Assembly (NCBI GenBank): GCA_002211745.1
Contig: CP022114.1
Span: 248,001 to 312,000 of the forward strand
Origin: Kluyvera genomosp. 3
Lineage (GTDB): Bacteria; Pseudomonadota; Gammaproteobacteria; Enterobacterales; Enterobacteriaceae
DNA: 64,000 nt
Direction: 5' to 3'
Position numbers and translations under genes: made by a program. Under the pieces are notes generated by a model that was not told the origin of the DNA, made no database searches, and saw nothing but the letters and a program-made list of their open reading frames with translations. The first letter of the stretch is position 1, and the number at the start of each line of letters is the position of its first letter. Positions 10,651 to 20,894 of this stretch are shown here, piece after piece.

Positions 10651-10743
10651 ATGACGCTCAACGAGGCATTAGTGCTTGCGGTTATGACCTCCATCGTCGG
10701 CCCATTGGTGGTCGCGCTGGTACGTCACTTCTTCAGGTTCTAA
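10651..10743 (+). CDS. Small hydrophobic peptide, type I toxin candidate, copy 1 (30 aa)
   Basis: A 30-residue ORF starting MTLNEALVLAVM with one predicted membrane helix holding a mid-helix proline (IVGPLVVALV) and a basic/aromatic end (RHFFRF). The layout (short, hydrophobic, Pro after a small residue, positive C-terminus) resembles Fst/Ldr toxins. It lies between dppF and bcsG, where E. coli carries ldrD/rdlD. The ribosome site is weak (AGGCGGTTGT) and the CGGTT next to it can pair with AACCG upstream, as in translation-limited toxin mRNAs. No sequence identity to LdrD beyond this pattern is claimed. Residue 12 is Met here. Confidence 0.6.
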   Translation: MTLNEALVLAVMTSIVGPLVVALVRHFFRF

Positions 10744-10791
10744 GCTGACGGGGCGTTGTGGCTGCCGCAGTGGCAACATGCGCCCGAACCG

Positions 10792-10820
10792 GGCCGTAGG
10801 GGAAACTCTGCGGCCTTTTT
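10792..10820 (+). terminator. Terminator of unit 1
   Basis: GGCCGTAG ... CTGCGGCC stem followed by TTTTT, about 50 bp after the peptide stop. One arm base differs from unit 2 and leaves a G-T pair. Confidence 0.8.
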
Positions 10821-10932
10821 CGTTGATGCTTCGGGCTGAATTCCGAAAAAGGCATCCGCCCGCACAGAGTGGCGAGTTGAGGAATTGTTTGCAGTAGTAT
10901 CAGAAGTAAGCCGGCGTTTCCGGTGAGGCGCA

Positions 10933-11016
10933 ATGTTGCGGGGCTTGATCCCCGGCGGCATGAGTTGCTGGAAAGAGAAAGCCCCGCACGTTGTTTGGTA
11001 TAAACCGGCAACATAA
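10933..11016 (+). other. Possible leader ORF, unit 2 (27 codons)
   Basis: Same SD-led start as unit 1. Because this copy has CCCC rather than CCCCC, the reading frame continues to TAA at 11014. If the C-run is under-called here, both leader ORFs would be identical. Confidence 0.25.
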
Positions 11017-11087
11017 CGAGGGCCATTCACTTGCTAGACAACAAGAGGATAGCCGCGAACCGTTGCTATTGCAATACAGGCGGTTGT

Positions 11088-11180
11088 ATGACGCTCAACG
11101 AGGCATTAGTGCTTGCGGTCGTGACCTCCATCGTCGGCCCATTGGTGGTCGCGCTGGTACGTCACTTCTTCAGGTTCTAA
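11088..11180 (+). CDS. Small hydrophobic peptide, type I toxin candidate, copy 2 (30 aa)
   Basis: Identical to copy 1 except Val for Met at residue 12 and otherwise the same start, stop and flanks. Keeping the 30-codon frame with a conservative change in two copies supports real coding. An antisense RNA would be expected over the leader, but I could not find a convincing minus-strand promoter by eye. Confidence 0.6.
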   Translation: MTLNEALVLAVVTSIVGPLVVALVRHFFRF

Positions 11181-11227
11181 GCTGACGGGGCGTTGTGGCT
11201 GCCGCAATGGCACATGCGCCCGAACCG

Positions 11228-11256
11228 GGCCGCAGAGGAAACTCTGCGGCCTTTTT
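11228..11256 (+). terminator. Terminator of unit 2
   Basis: Perfect 10-bp stem GGCCGCAGAG / CTCTGCGGCC with a GAAA loop and TTTTT. It separates the peptide unit from convergent bcsG. Confidence 0.9.
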
Positions 11257-11275
11257 CGTTAGCCCCAACGAGCCA

Positions 11276-12950
11276 TTATTGCGGATACGGCACCCAGGCA
11301 CCGCCGTTCAGGCGCACGTATGGTTTGCCCTGATATTGCACTACCACAGCGTTGGAGTTTTCCGACACGGCGGCAGTCTGCGGCAGGTTGCTGGTCAGCG
11401 CGGACCAATCGACGCTGTCTTCGGTGAACAGCTTGCCGTCCACCGCGCGGGCAACCAGCTCGGAAATGGCGAGATAGCTGCTTGGCTGGGTGATGTCGAT
11501 TGCCGGACCCTGATGCGGCGCCTTCATACCAAAGAATTTGATGGCGGCCGGAACGTGGGTAATCGACGGGCTTGGGATATCGCGCAGGCCGGAAACCTGC
11601 ATCTTATCGCCTTGCAATGCCGCGCCATGCTCAGGAACGACTACCACCATCACCTTACGACCTGATTTTTCCAGCTCGGTAAAGAAGGCATCCAGTTCAT
11701 CGAATAGCTTCTGTCCACGGGCTTTATAGTCTGCGGTCTTACTCTGACCCGGATAATGGTTACCGTCGTGCAGCGGCAGAATATTGTAGAAGGTCGCCGA
11801 ACGGCCACCCGCAGGAATATCCGGAGACTGCATCCAGCGATTCAGCGTGGCGAGGTCGTCATACACCGGTGAACCGTCGAATGACAGCAGGTTGACCGGC
11901 AGTTTACTCTGATCCATCAGCGGGCTCTGCATGCCGCCGTTTTCACGTACTTCTTTAAGGAAGTCGCCGAAAACACCGTTGTGGTCGAGCATCAGGTTCT
12001 GCTTAAAGCCCAGCTTTGAAAGATTATCGAACAGATAGCATTGGTTGCCCGCGGGCTGATACAGGCTGGTGTGTGATGGCTGACCGCAACTGGCGCGCAA
12101 CAGGCGAATCGCCGCCGGGCCACTGTAAGAGGTGGCTGAGTTGAAGTTGCTAAAGCGAATATCAAAGTGCGACCACAGCGGATGTTGCATCAGCGCGGCA
12201 GCTTCGAGATCGGAATTTGCCAGCGAGCAGATGTTAATAACCAGCAGGTCAAATGGCTGAGCGTCAGCCGGCAACTCCGTTGGGAAAGTCGTGACGCGCT
12301 TACTCTCCGCAGTGTAGAAGCTGTTCAGCCAGGCGTTCAGGTTATCTGATGTCGGCGCGGCGGTTTGTGCCGGAATATCGCTGTTTGCAGCTGCACTTGT
12401 GCCTGTTGTTGCCGTTGGCACTGCCGTGTTGGCGGTTGTCGCCGTCGCATTTTGCCCGGTAGGCCACAGGCTAAACGAGGGACCAAGGAGCGCGTTCAGG
12501 TTAATCCACACCATGGCGATGACAACAAATACCGTAATACGAATCCATTGGTTCAGGAACAGCCAGGCGACCAGCAGTACGAAGAAGACGCCAACCATCT
12601 GCCAGTTGATGAAACGCGTGATCAGGTCCCAAATGTAATCGGCGCTAAAACCTGCAATTTGCGAGCCCTGGCTCATAATGCTTTCCGGTCCGGTAGCCAG
12701 GTATCGTGCCAGAACAGCGCAAAGCCGATAGGTATCGCAATCCAGTGTCGCCAACGGTGCAGCCGACTGTTGGGCAACGGGAACAGCAGGAAGGCCATAA
12801 ATACCAGGTTCTGCATGGCGTGAAAATTCAGGTATCCGGCCCACAGTAGGCCAAATTTGACCAGAAAATAGAAGTTCCAGCCGGATAGGCCCGCCAGTAA
12901 TGCCAGGAGGAAGAAGGCGTCGCGGTGGCGTTTTGCGTCGAATTAGTCAT
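11276..12950 (-). CDS. bcsG: Cellulose phosphoethanolamine transferase BcsG (two frame breaks)
   Basis: Inner-membrane enzyme that decorates nascent cellulose with phosphoethanolamine. Four or so N-terminal membrane helices are followed by a periplasmic alkaline-phosphatase-fold domain. Expected zinc and nucleophile positions are visible: Cys in NICSLANSD, Ser in SATSYSG, Glu-His in PEHGAA. The linker between the halves is rich in Thr and Ala. The N-terminal frame breaks near 12916 and again near 12690; one base each restores [12 protein letters not shown] and TWLPGPES. Start ATG at 12950 overlaps the bcsF stop. Confidence 0.95.
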
Positions 12951-13140
12951 TTTTTGATTTTGCCCTGACGGCCAGATCCCGGCGCAATACGCCTACTGGC
13001 TTAACATAACGGGGTTTAAGAAACATCAAGCGGAAGGCGTTTTCAATCCGACGTTGATGGTGGCGCGTCAGATATCCCAATGGGAAAAAAATAAACGCGC
13101 ACAGTACCACGAGTTGAATAATATCGCTTATTGACATCAT
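12943..13140 (-). CDS. bcsF: Cellulose synthesis accessory membrane protein BcsF
   Basis: A 65-residue protein with one N-terminal membrane helix ([18 protein letters not shown]) and a basic tail containing KPRYVKP. BcsF helps recruit BcsE and BcsG to the cellulose synthase. I chose the ATG at 13140, which overlaps the bcsE stop as ATGA, instead of a longer upstream in-frame extension that lies inside bcsE. Confidence 0.93.
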   Translation of the reverse strand: MMSISDIIQLVVLCAFIFFPLGYLTRHHQRRIENAFRLMFLKPRYVKPVGVLRRDLAVRAKSKND

Positions 13141-14695
13141 GACGATTTCTCTTCGGTATCGGCGGACAAACGCAGTGGTTCGGGATAACGACGCCAGCCG
13201 TTGCCCTCGTAAGTGGCGTTGATGACGTTGGTCGGTTTTGGCGCCATCTGCAGTGGTTTGGTCCACAGTTCTGGCTTCACGTCACGCATGATCAGCAGTT
13301 CGGAGGCAATTTGCTTATCTTCGAACCAAATCATGCGGTTAGAGAAAATATCGCCGGTAGGTAGCGGAAAAATATGGTTCAGCGCTTTGTCCAGGTCATT
13401 GACCCGGCAGAACGGCAGGAACAACACCAGACGTTGGTCGGCAATGGTGACGATGTCGCCCATACGGTGAGGGCGACATAGCGTGAGCGCCTGCTCAACG
13501 CGCAGTCCCGGCGCCGGGCGCAAAGCGACCATCACTCCTTTGCTGTCGGCGGGGAGTAAGGTGTTGTTGATCACTTTTTGCACCGAGTCGCAGAATACAT
13601 CCCACTTCTGATAACCCTTCAGCTTCAACGGTTCCGTGTTGGCCAGCAGCGTGCTCAGGTCTTCCGGTACGTGGCGATTGAACTGCTGCGTTTGCACGCT
13701 TTCAATCAACGTCAGGCTGCGAGACAGCGGCGCGTTTGCAGAAATTACCAGGTTGGCGCCACAGCTGAGCAGCAGGCGCTCGTCGGTGGCGCGCAGGCTT
13801 GCCGTGGTCTCGCGAACGATGATTTTTAATGCGCTTCCGCGCTGGCGACGCAAGGTATGGATATAGTGGGCCAGTTGTTCGACCTGGCTATTCTGGTTGA
13901 GCGAGAATATGACCGTTGCGGCCTGGGCGGTGCGCGCGGCATTAAATACGGCGTCGTTGGTTTCGAATAACGTCCAGTGTTCTGACAGCGGCGGTGCGCC
14001 TTCAAGAATATTGATATTACTCAGAACTTCTTTTTCATCACTGCGTGGTTGCACGTTGGCAACCTCTTCCTGTGCTAAATACCAGCCGTTGTCATTTTGT
14101 TTAATTAAAAGCTGCTGACGGGCACTAACGCCTTTTTCATTCGCCCAGTAAGATATATCCAGGAGTTGACTATCACCCTGGTAACGTAAATTTGCGAGGC
14201 CGGAAAGTGAACGATATTCACCCAGCAGATGTGATGTTAAGGCATCGGCAATGTTGCCAGGGCTAAGAACTAAAAGAGTGCAATGGTAGTATTTCGCCCA
14301 TTGTTGAGACTTGTTTACCCAATCGAGAAGTTTTTTCCCCGATATATTTTCCCAGGCGTTGTGGGAACATAAAAGGATAACGAAATAATCCTTGGGCTCC
14401 AGCGTGCAGAGTAAATCGCGGCGCATAAAGTGTAGACCATTCTGGCTATCCTGCATGGTAAATAGCGCAATTTTTTTTGGCCCGGAATTATCCCTTAACT
14501 CTATGAGGTCATTGGGGTTTCCCCCATACCGACGACGGCGACATGGGCCGAATCTGGCTGCGCGGAAAGCGTCTGATTTAGCAGGCTAACGGCATCCTCA
14601 TGGCGGTCAGTATTGATCCACCAGACGCCGCCTGTGGGCATATGGCTCACCTCATCCCACAGCGACTGAATACCTAGCGAAAATATGGGGTTCAT
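13137..14695 (-). CDS. bcsE: c-di-GMP-binding cellulose regulator BcsE (one frame break)
   Basis: About 519 residues when repaired, close to E. coli BcsE. The protein joins an N-terminal degenerate ATPase-like part, a REC-like part and a C-terminal degenerate GGDEF that binds c-di-GMP; RxGD-type I-site residues are visible in [10 protein letters not shown]. The frame breaks around 14514-14525 (GGGG then CCCCC on the plus strand), leaving the first 60 residues in another frame. Divergent from bcsRQABZC across 300 bp. Confidence 0.93.
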
Positions 14696-14995
14696 CGTGT
14701 CCCTCTTATCGACGAAAATCCTGCGTATAAGTTTACTAGTGTCATCGCCAGAATAAACCTAATATTGAAATTAAATAGCATCAGATTTAGCATGTATACT
14801 CTAAATAATTCGAGTTATCGTCAGGCGATAAGTGTGTAAATCCCCTGGAAATTGCATAACTATGTGGCTGGAATGAGTAGAAGTGGATGTGCTCATTGCC
14901 ATCTGAAGTATGATGAGTATAAACGAATTTCATGGAAAGGTTGCCAGTCGAAAGAGGTGGCGCATTCGTACTTTGATTTCAGAGGGAGTAAAGAA
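14696..14995. other. Divergent bcsE / bcsR intergenic region
   Basis: 300 bp without a gene, holding promoters for both cellulose transcripts. TATACT at about 14794-14799 (plus strand) and TTATAC on the minus strand are possible -10 boxes; I could not match -35 elements. Codons upstream of bcsR stay open in its frame from 14852, but no SD supports that start. Confidence 0.5.
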
Positions 14996-15196
14996 ATGCC
15001 AGATAACGAACCTATGACATCAGTTGATTCGCAACTCGGTTACACTTTCCAGAATGACTTTCTCGCATTGAGCCGAGCTTTCTCTCTACCCAATATAGAT
15101 TACACTGATATTTCCCAGCGTGAAAAATTAGCTGCGGCGTTTAAGCGCTGGCCGCTGCTATCAGAGTTTGCAGAACAAAAAGCCGAACAAAAATAA
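14996..15196 (+). CDS. bcsR: Cellulose biosynthesis protein BcsR
   Basis: A 66-residue soluble protein with the BcsR core FQNDFLALSRAFSLP and NIDYTDISQREKLAAAFKRW. In E. coli it pairs with BcsQ as part of the cytoplasmic regulatory crown of the synthase. ATG 14996 follows GAGGGAG by a normal gap, whereas longer in-frame starts lack a ribosome site. Confidence 0.92.
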   Translation: MPDNEPMTSVDSQLGYTFQNDFLALSRAFSLPNIDYTDISQREKLAAAFKRWPLLSEFAEQKAEQK

Positions 15197-15205
15197 GGAA
15201 GCCGA

Positions 15206-15957
15206 ATGGCTATTCTGGGATTACAGGGCGTGCGCGGTGGCGTGGGCACAACGTCAATCACGGCGGCCCTCGCGTGGTCATTGCAACTGCTCGGGAGTCG
15301 GTATTGGTTATCGATGCCAGCCCCGACAATATGCTGCGCCTGTCATTTAACGATGATATCGCTCGTGAAAGCGGCTGGGCGCGCGCAGTGCGGGACGGTA
15401 ATGACTGGCGCGATACCGCGCTCCGCTATACCGCGCAAATCGACCTGCTGCCGTTCGGCAAACTGCAACCCGGCGATCGACAAAATGTGGCCGTACTCAG
15501 CGACACGCTGTCGATCATCACCGAAATTGTCCAGACGCTGGAGCGTGAGGGACGCTATCAGTGGATACTGATCGACGTGCCGCACGGCTTCTATCCGTGG
15601 ACACCTGCGCTTATTGAGGCTTGCCACTATACATTGACCATCGTGAAGCCGGACGCCAACTGCCACATTCGTTTGCACCAGCAGCCGCTGCCTGCCAATA
15701 CCCATATTCTGCTTAACGGCCTGCGCATGAGCAGCCCGCTGCAGGAAGACCTGTATCAGGTCTGGCTGCAAACGCAGCGCCATCTGGTGCCGGTGGTGGT
15801 CCATCGCGATGAGGCGATGGCCGAAAGCCTGGCCAGCAAGCAGCCGTTGGGCGAGTATCGTCATGACTCGCTGGCCGCTGAAGAGATGATCACCCTCGCC
15901 AACTGGTGCCTGATGCACTATGCCGGACATCACCCGGCGGAGGAGCGCGAATCATGA
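15206..15957 (+). CDS. bcsQ: Cellulose synthase ATPase BcsQ (one frame break)
   Basis: MinD/ParA-type ATPase that places the cellulose machinery; the P-loop region GVRGGVGTTSITAAL is intact. Repaired length about 250 residues. One G is missing from the run at 15293-15295; adding it joins LQLLGE to SVLVIDASPDN. Stop overlaps the bcsA start (ATGA). Confidence 0.94.
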
Positions 15958-18572
15958 TTCGCCTTAGCAGCTGGATATTCGTCCCGTCGGTGTATGCGCA
16001 GCTACGTGCGCGCTATATCGGCTATCGGCGTGCTGGCTCTTCCTGGCTCGCCGCAACGCTAGCCTGCCTGTGGGTCGGGCTGGCGTGGATGTTTTTGCCG
16101 CTAGAAAACCCGCGCTGGCAGGCGCTGCAAGCACGTCAGGATGAGCTGTTTCCGCATATTCGTTTTGCGCGTCCCCGGCCATTAGATCCGCTGCGTTACC
16201 TGCTGCAGGCACTGTGGCTCATCATCAGCAAACCGCCGGAAACCCGGCGTGCCGTGGCCTGGCGCCCTTTCGCCGGCGTCGATCGCCTGCGTGAACGCTA
16301 TAACCAGTGGGCGGAGTCGCTGCCGGGCCGTGTGAACGCGCAAACCGGCCATCTCGATCACAAAAAAGAGCTGGCGCACCTGAATCCAAAACTGCGACGG
16401 TTTGTGCTTGGCGTTGCCGTGGTGCTATCGCTGCTGCTGGCGCTGGTTTGTATCACGCAGCCGTTTAACCCGATTTCGCAGTTTATTTTCCTGATGCTGT
16501 TGTGGGGCGTGGCCCTGCTGGTGCGCCGTATTCCCGGTCGTTTCTCCGCGCTGATGCTGATCGTTCTGTCGCTGACGGTCTCCTGCCGCTACATCTGGTG
16601 GCGCTATACCTCGACGTTGAACTGGAACGACCCCGTCAGCCTGGTATGCGGGTTGATTCTGCTGTTTGCAGAAACCTATGCCTGGATAGTGCTGGTACTG
16701 GGCTACTTCCAGGTCGTCTGGCCGCTGAATCGTCATCCGGTGCCGCTGCCGAAAGACATGAACGAATGGCCGACGGTCGATATCTTTGTGCCGACTTACA
16801 ACGAAGATCTGAACGTGGTGAAAAATACCGTTTATGCCTCACTCGGTATCGACTGGCCGAAAGACAAGGTGAAAGTGTGGATCCTTGATGACGGCGCCCG
16901 TGAAGAATTTCGCCAGTTTGCGAAAGACGTCGGCGTTGAGTATGTCGCGCGTACCACGCATGAACATGCAAAAGCGGGGAACATCAACAACGCGCTGAAG
17001 CTGGCGAAAGGCGAGTTCGTCTCCATCTTCGACTGCGACCACGTGCCGACGCGCTCATTCCTGCAAATGACCATGGGCTGGTTCCTGAAGGATAAAAAGC
17101 TGGCGATGATGCAGACGCCGCACCACTTCTTCTCTCCGGACCCGTTCGAACGTAACCTGGGGCGTTTCCGTAAAACACCGAACGAAGGCACGCTGTTCTA
17201 CGGCCTGGTGCAGGATGGCAACGACATGTGGGACGCGACCTTCTTCTGCGGCTCGTGTGCGGTCATCCGTCGTAAGCCGTTGGATGAAATTGGCGGTATC
17301 GCCGTGGAAACGGTAACCGAAGATGCGCACACCTCGCTGCGTTTGCACCGTCGTGGCTACACCTCCGCCTATATGCGTCTGCCGCAGGCGGCGGGGCTGG
17401 CGACGGAAAGCCTGTCGGCGCACATCGGCCAGCGTATTCGCTGGGCGCGTGGCATGGTGCAGATCTTCCGCATGGATAACCCGTTGTTGGGCAAAGGGTT
17501 GAAGTTGCCGCAGCGGCTCTGCTACCTCAACGCCATGTTCCACTTCTTATCGGGCGTGCCGCGGTTGATCTTCCTGACCGCGCCGCTGGCTTTCCTGTTG
17601 CTACACGCTTACATCATCTACGCCCCGGCGTTGATGATTGCGCTGTTCGTGCTGCCGCACATGATTCACGCCAGCCTCACCAACTCGAAGATTCAGGGTA
17701 AATATCGCCACTCCTTCTGGAGTGAAATCTATGAAACGGTGCTGGCCTGGTACATCGCGCCGCCGACCATGGTAGCGCTGTTTAACCCGCATAAAGGCAA
17801 ATTCAACGTGACCGCCAAGGGCGGCCTGGTGGAGGAAGAGTACGTCGATTGGGTGATCTCAAGACCGTATATCTTCCTTGTGCTGTTAAACCTGGTTGGC
17901 GTGGCGTTCGGCATCTGGCGCTATATGTACGGCCCGGAGAACGAAATTCTCACCGTATGGATCAGTCTGATTTGGGTGTTCTATAACCTGATTATTCTCG
18001 GCGGCGCGGTTGCCGTGTCGGTTGAGAGCAAGCAGGTGCGCCGCTCGCATCGTGTCGAAATCAAAATGCCGGGGGCGATTTCCCGTGAAGACGGGCATCT
18101 GTTCTCCTGTACGGTACACGACTTCTCCGACGGTGGCGTCGGTATTCGTATCAACGGCGACGCTCAGGTGCTGGAAGAGCAGAAGGTGAATTTGCTGCTA
18201 AAACGCGGCCAGCAGGAATATGTCTTCCCGACGCAGGTGGTGCGCGTGCTGGGCAGCGAAGTCGGCCTCAAGCTGCTGCCGATGAGCACGCGTCAGCATA
18301 TCGACTTTGTACAGTGTACCTTTGCGCGCGCGGATACGTGGGCGCTGTGGCAGGACAGCTTCCCGGAAGATAAACCGCTGGAAAGTCTGTTCGATATTCT
18401 GAAGTTAGGGTTCCGTGGTTATCGTCACCTGGCCGAGTTTGCGCCGCCGGTGGCAAAGGAAATTTTCCGGTCGCTCACCTTGTTGGTGGCGTGGGTGGCC
18501 TCGTTTGTACCGCGTCGTCCGGAACGTGACGCGGTGGTCGAGCATCCGCTATCGGCTTTGGCTCAACAATAA
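15954..18572 (+). CDS. bcsA: Cellulose synthase catalytic subunit BcsA
   Basis: Intact, 872 residues. The GT2 domain shows all catalytic marks: DDGAREEF, DCDHVP (DxD), TEDAH (catalytic base) and QRIRW. Several membrane helices flank it and form the glucan channel. A C-terminal PilZ domain (about residues 690-790) carries RRSHR and DFSDGG for c-di-GMP. UDP-glucose is polymerised at the inner face and the chain passed to BcsB. I chose ATG 15954 because it overlaps bcsQ and matches the family N-terminus; a longer frame would run into bcsQ. Confidence 0.98.
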   Translation: MIRLSSWIFVPSVYAQLRARYIGYRRAGSSWLAATLACLWVGLAWMFLPLENPRWQALQARQDELFPHIRFARPRPLDPLRYLLQALWLIISKPPETRRAVAWRPFAGVDRLRERYNQWAESLPGRVNAQTGHLDHKKELAHLNPKLRRFVLGVAVVLSLLLALVCITQPFNPISQFIFLMLLWGVALLVRRIPGRFSALMLIVLSLTVSCRYIWWRYTSTLNWNDPVSLVCGLILLFAETYAWIVLVLGYFQVVWPLNRHPVPLPKDMNEWPTVDIFVPTYNEDLNVVKNTVYASLGIDWPKDKVKVWILDDGAREEFRQFAKDVGVEYVARTTHEHAKAGNINNALKLAKGEFVSIFDCDHVPTRSFLQMTMGWFLKDKKLAMMQTPHHFFSPDPFERNLGRFRKTPNEGTLFYGLVQDGNDMWDATFFCGSCAVIRRKPLDEIGGIAVETVTEDAHTSLRLHRRGYTSAYMRLPQAAGLATESLSAHIGQRIRWARGMVQIFRMDNPLLGKGLKLPQRLCYLNAMFHFLSGVPRLIFLTAPLAFLLLHAYIIYAPALMIALFVLPHMIHASLTNSKIQGKYRHSFWSEIYETVLAWYIAPPTMVALFNPHKGKFNVTAKGGLVEEEYVDWVISRPYIFLVLLNLVGVAFGIWRYMYGPENEILTVWISLIWVFYNLIILGGAVAVSVESKQVRRSHRVEIKMPGAISREDGHLFSCTVHDFSDGGVGIRINGDAQVLEEQKVNLLLKRGQQEYVFPTQVVRVLGSEVGLKLLPMSTRQHIDFVQCTFARADTWALWQDSFPEDKPLESLFDILKLGFRGYRHLAEFAPPVAKEIFRSLTLLVAWVASFVPRRPERDAVVEHPLSALAQQ

Positions 18573-18585
18573 TGATGATTATGCG

Positions 18586-20888
18586 ATGAAAAGAAACCTT
18601 TCCTGGATTTGTGCAGTGGCGGTGGGTATGGGCAGTTTACTGCCGCTCACGACGCATTCAGAAACGACGCCAGAGGTGTCGGTGACGCCCACCGTTCAGC
18701 AGGACGCGACGGCGCCTACGCCTGACGCCGCGCCGGTGGTGGTGGAAGATGCGCCAAGCCGTGACGTAAAGCTTTCTTTCGCCCAGATTGCGCCACCGCC
18801 GGGCAGCATGGTGCTGCGCGGTTCGAATCCGGACGGTGGCGTGGAGTTTGGCATGCGCAGCGACGAAGTGGTGTCGAAGGCGCTGCTTAACCTGACCTAC
18901 ACCCCGTCGCCGTCCCTGCTGCCGATTACCTCGCAGCTGAAGGTTTATCTGAACGATGAACTGATGGACGTCCTGCCGGTGACCAAAGAGCAGTTAGGTA
19001 AAAAAGTGACCGCGCAGATCGCTGTCGATCCGCTGTATATCACCGATTTTAACCGCATTCGCCTGGAGTTTATCGGCCACTACCGCGATGTGTGCGAAAA
19101 CCCGGCCAACAATACCGTCTGGCTGGACGTGGCGCGGAATAGCTCGTTGGATTTGACCTACCGCTCGCTGAAAGTGCGTAACGATCTTTCCCACTTCCCG
19201 GTGCCGTTCTTTGACACGCGCGACAACCGCGCGCTGGAGCTGCCGATGGTCTTTGCCGCGTCGCCCGATCTGCAACAGCAGCAGGCGGCGGGCATTATCG
19301 CCTCGTGGTTTGGCGCGAAAGCGGGCTGGCGTGGACAGAGTTTCCCGGTGCTGTTTAACACGCTGCCGGAGCGTAACGCGATCGTCTTTGCCACCAACGA
19401 TCGTCGTCCGGACTTCCTGCGCGATCATCCTGCGGTCAACGCGCCGACGATCGAGATGATCGACCACCCGGGCAACCCGTATATGAAGCTGCTGGTGGTG
19501 TTTGGCCGTGACGATAAAGATTTGCTGAAAGCGGCGCAGGGCATTGCCTCGGGCAACATTCTGTTCCGTGGTGATAGCGTCACCGTGGATGAAGTGAAGC
19601 CGCTGCGGCCACGCGTGCCGTACGATGCGCCGAACTGGGTACGTACCGACCGCCCGGTCACCTTCGGCGAGCTGAAAACCTACGAACAGCAGCTACAGTC
19701 TACCGGGTTGGAGCCTGCCTCCATCAACCTGTCGCTGAATCTGCCGCCGGATCTGTACTTGATGCGCAGTACCGGCATCGATATGGACCTGAAATATCGC
19801 TACACCATGCCGCCCGTCAAAGACAGCTCGCGGATGGACATCAGCCTCAACAACCAGTTCCTGCAGTCATTTAACCTGGATAGTACGCAGGACGTTAACA
19901 AGCTGATGCTGCGCCTGCCGGTGCTGCAAGGCCTGCTGGATGGCAAGAATGACATTAGCATCCCGGCGCTGCGCCTGGGGCGATGAACCAGCTGCGCTTT
20001 GACTTCCAGTATATGAACCCGATGCCTGGCGGTACGCTGGAAAACTGTATTACCTTCCAGCCGGTACAAAACCACGTGGTGATTGGCGATGACTCGACGA
20101 TCGACTTCTCCGACTATTACCACTTCTTGCCGATGCCGGATCTGCGCACCTTTGCTAACGCGGGCTTCCCGTTCACCCGTATGGCGGACCTGTCCGATAC
20201 GGTCATCGTGATGCCGAAGACGCCATCTGAAGCACAGGTCAGCACGCTGCTGAATACCGTGGGCGTGGTGGGCGGACAAACCGGTCTGGCGGGCACCAGC
20301 ATGACCATTGTCGATGATGGTAGCCAGATTAAGAATAAAGATGCCGACCTGCTGCTGATTGGCTCTATTCCGCAGCAGCTCAAAGACGATAAGCATATCG
20401 ACCTGCTGGTCAATGCGGCGCAAAGCTGGGTGAAAACGCCGGTGCGCCACCACGACCTGCCGAGCATCTATATGGATGAGGATGACCGTCAGGCCAGCGT
20501 GCAAACGGGCATTACCTCCTCAGGGCCGATGGCCGCGGTGGTGGGTTTTGAATCGCCTTATTACAAACAACGTAGCGTGATCGCTCTGTTGGCGGACAGC
20601 GCCAGCGGCTATAACTTGCTGAATGGCGCGCTGAACGACAGCGGTAAACGCGCGGCGATGTTTGGTTCGGTATCGGTGATTCGTGAATCCGGCGTCAGCA
20701 GCCTGCGGGTAGGGGATATCTACTACGTCGGCCACCTGCCGTGGTTTGAACGCGTTTGGTTTGCGCTTTCCAACCATCCGGTGCTGCTGGCTATCTTCGC
20801 GGCGATCAGCATCGTGCTGCTGGCCTGGGTACTGTGGCGTCTGCTGCGTATCATCAGCCGTCGCCGCCTGGATCCGGAAGACGAGTAA
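18586..20888 (+). CDS. bcsB: Cellulose synthase regulatory subunit BcsB (one frame break)
   Basis: Periplasmic subunit with a signal peptide (MKRNLSWICAVAVGMG...), a Pro/Thr/Ala-rich spacer, repeated carbohydrate-binding and flavodoxin-like domains, and a C-terminal anchor helix (AIFAAISIVLLAWVLWRLL) that packs on BcsA. The frame breaks at GGGG 19977-19980; one G restores LRLGAMNQLRFDF. Repaired length about 767 residues. Confidence 0.96.
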
Positions 20889-20894
20889 GCCGCG

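Larger units (their letters stand above)
10483..10820 (+). repeat. Tandem unit 1 of a small-peptide (type I toxin-like) locus
   Basis: This 338-bp unit recurs almost base for base at 10921-11256. Each unit has, in order, a short SD-led leader ORF, a long hairpin (arms TGCGGGGCTT and AAGCCCC(C)GCA), an extended -10-like TGGTATAAA, the hydrophobic peptide ORF, and its own terminator. The roughly 100 bp before each unit are poorly conserved, so the conserved block looks like the functional unit. Confidence 0.85.
10921..11256 (+). repeat. Tandem unit 2 of the small-peptide locus
   Basis: Second copy of the 10483-10820 unit, 438 bp downstream. Differences are few: one C fewer in the hairpin arm, CTCC to CTAG before the CAACAAG motif, ATG to GTG at peptide codon 12, and small changes just before the terminator. 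Confidence 0.85.

Noticed and set aside
10362-11030. Minus-strand frames of 75-97 codons across the tandem peptide units
   Set aside because: They are open by chance over the repeated hairpin and leader; they end differently in the two copies and lack start signals, unlike the conserved 30-codon plus-strand frame.
14852-14995. 48-codon upstream extension in frame with bcsR
   Set aside because: No ribosome site for the upstream ATG, and BcsR homologs start at the position of ATG 14996.
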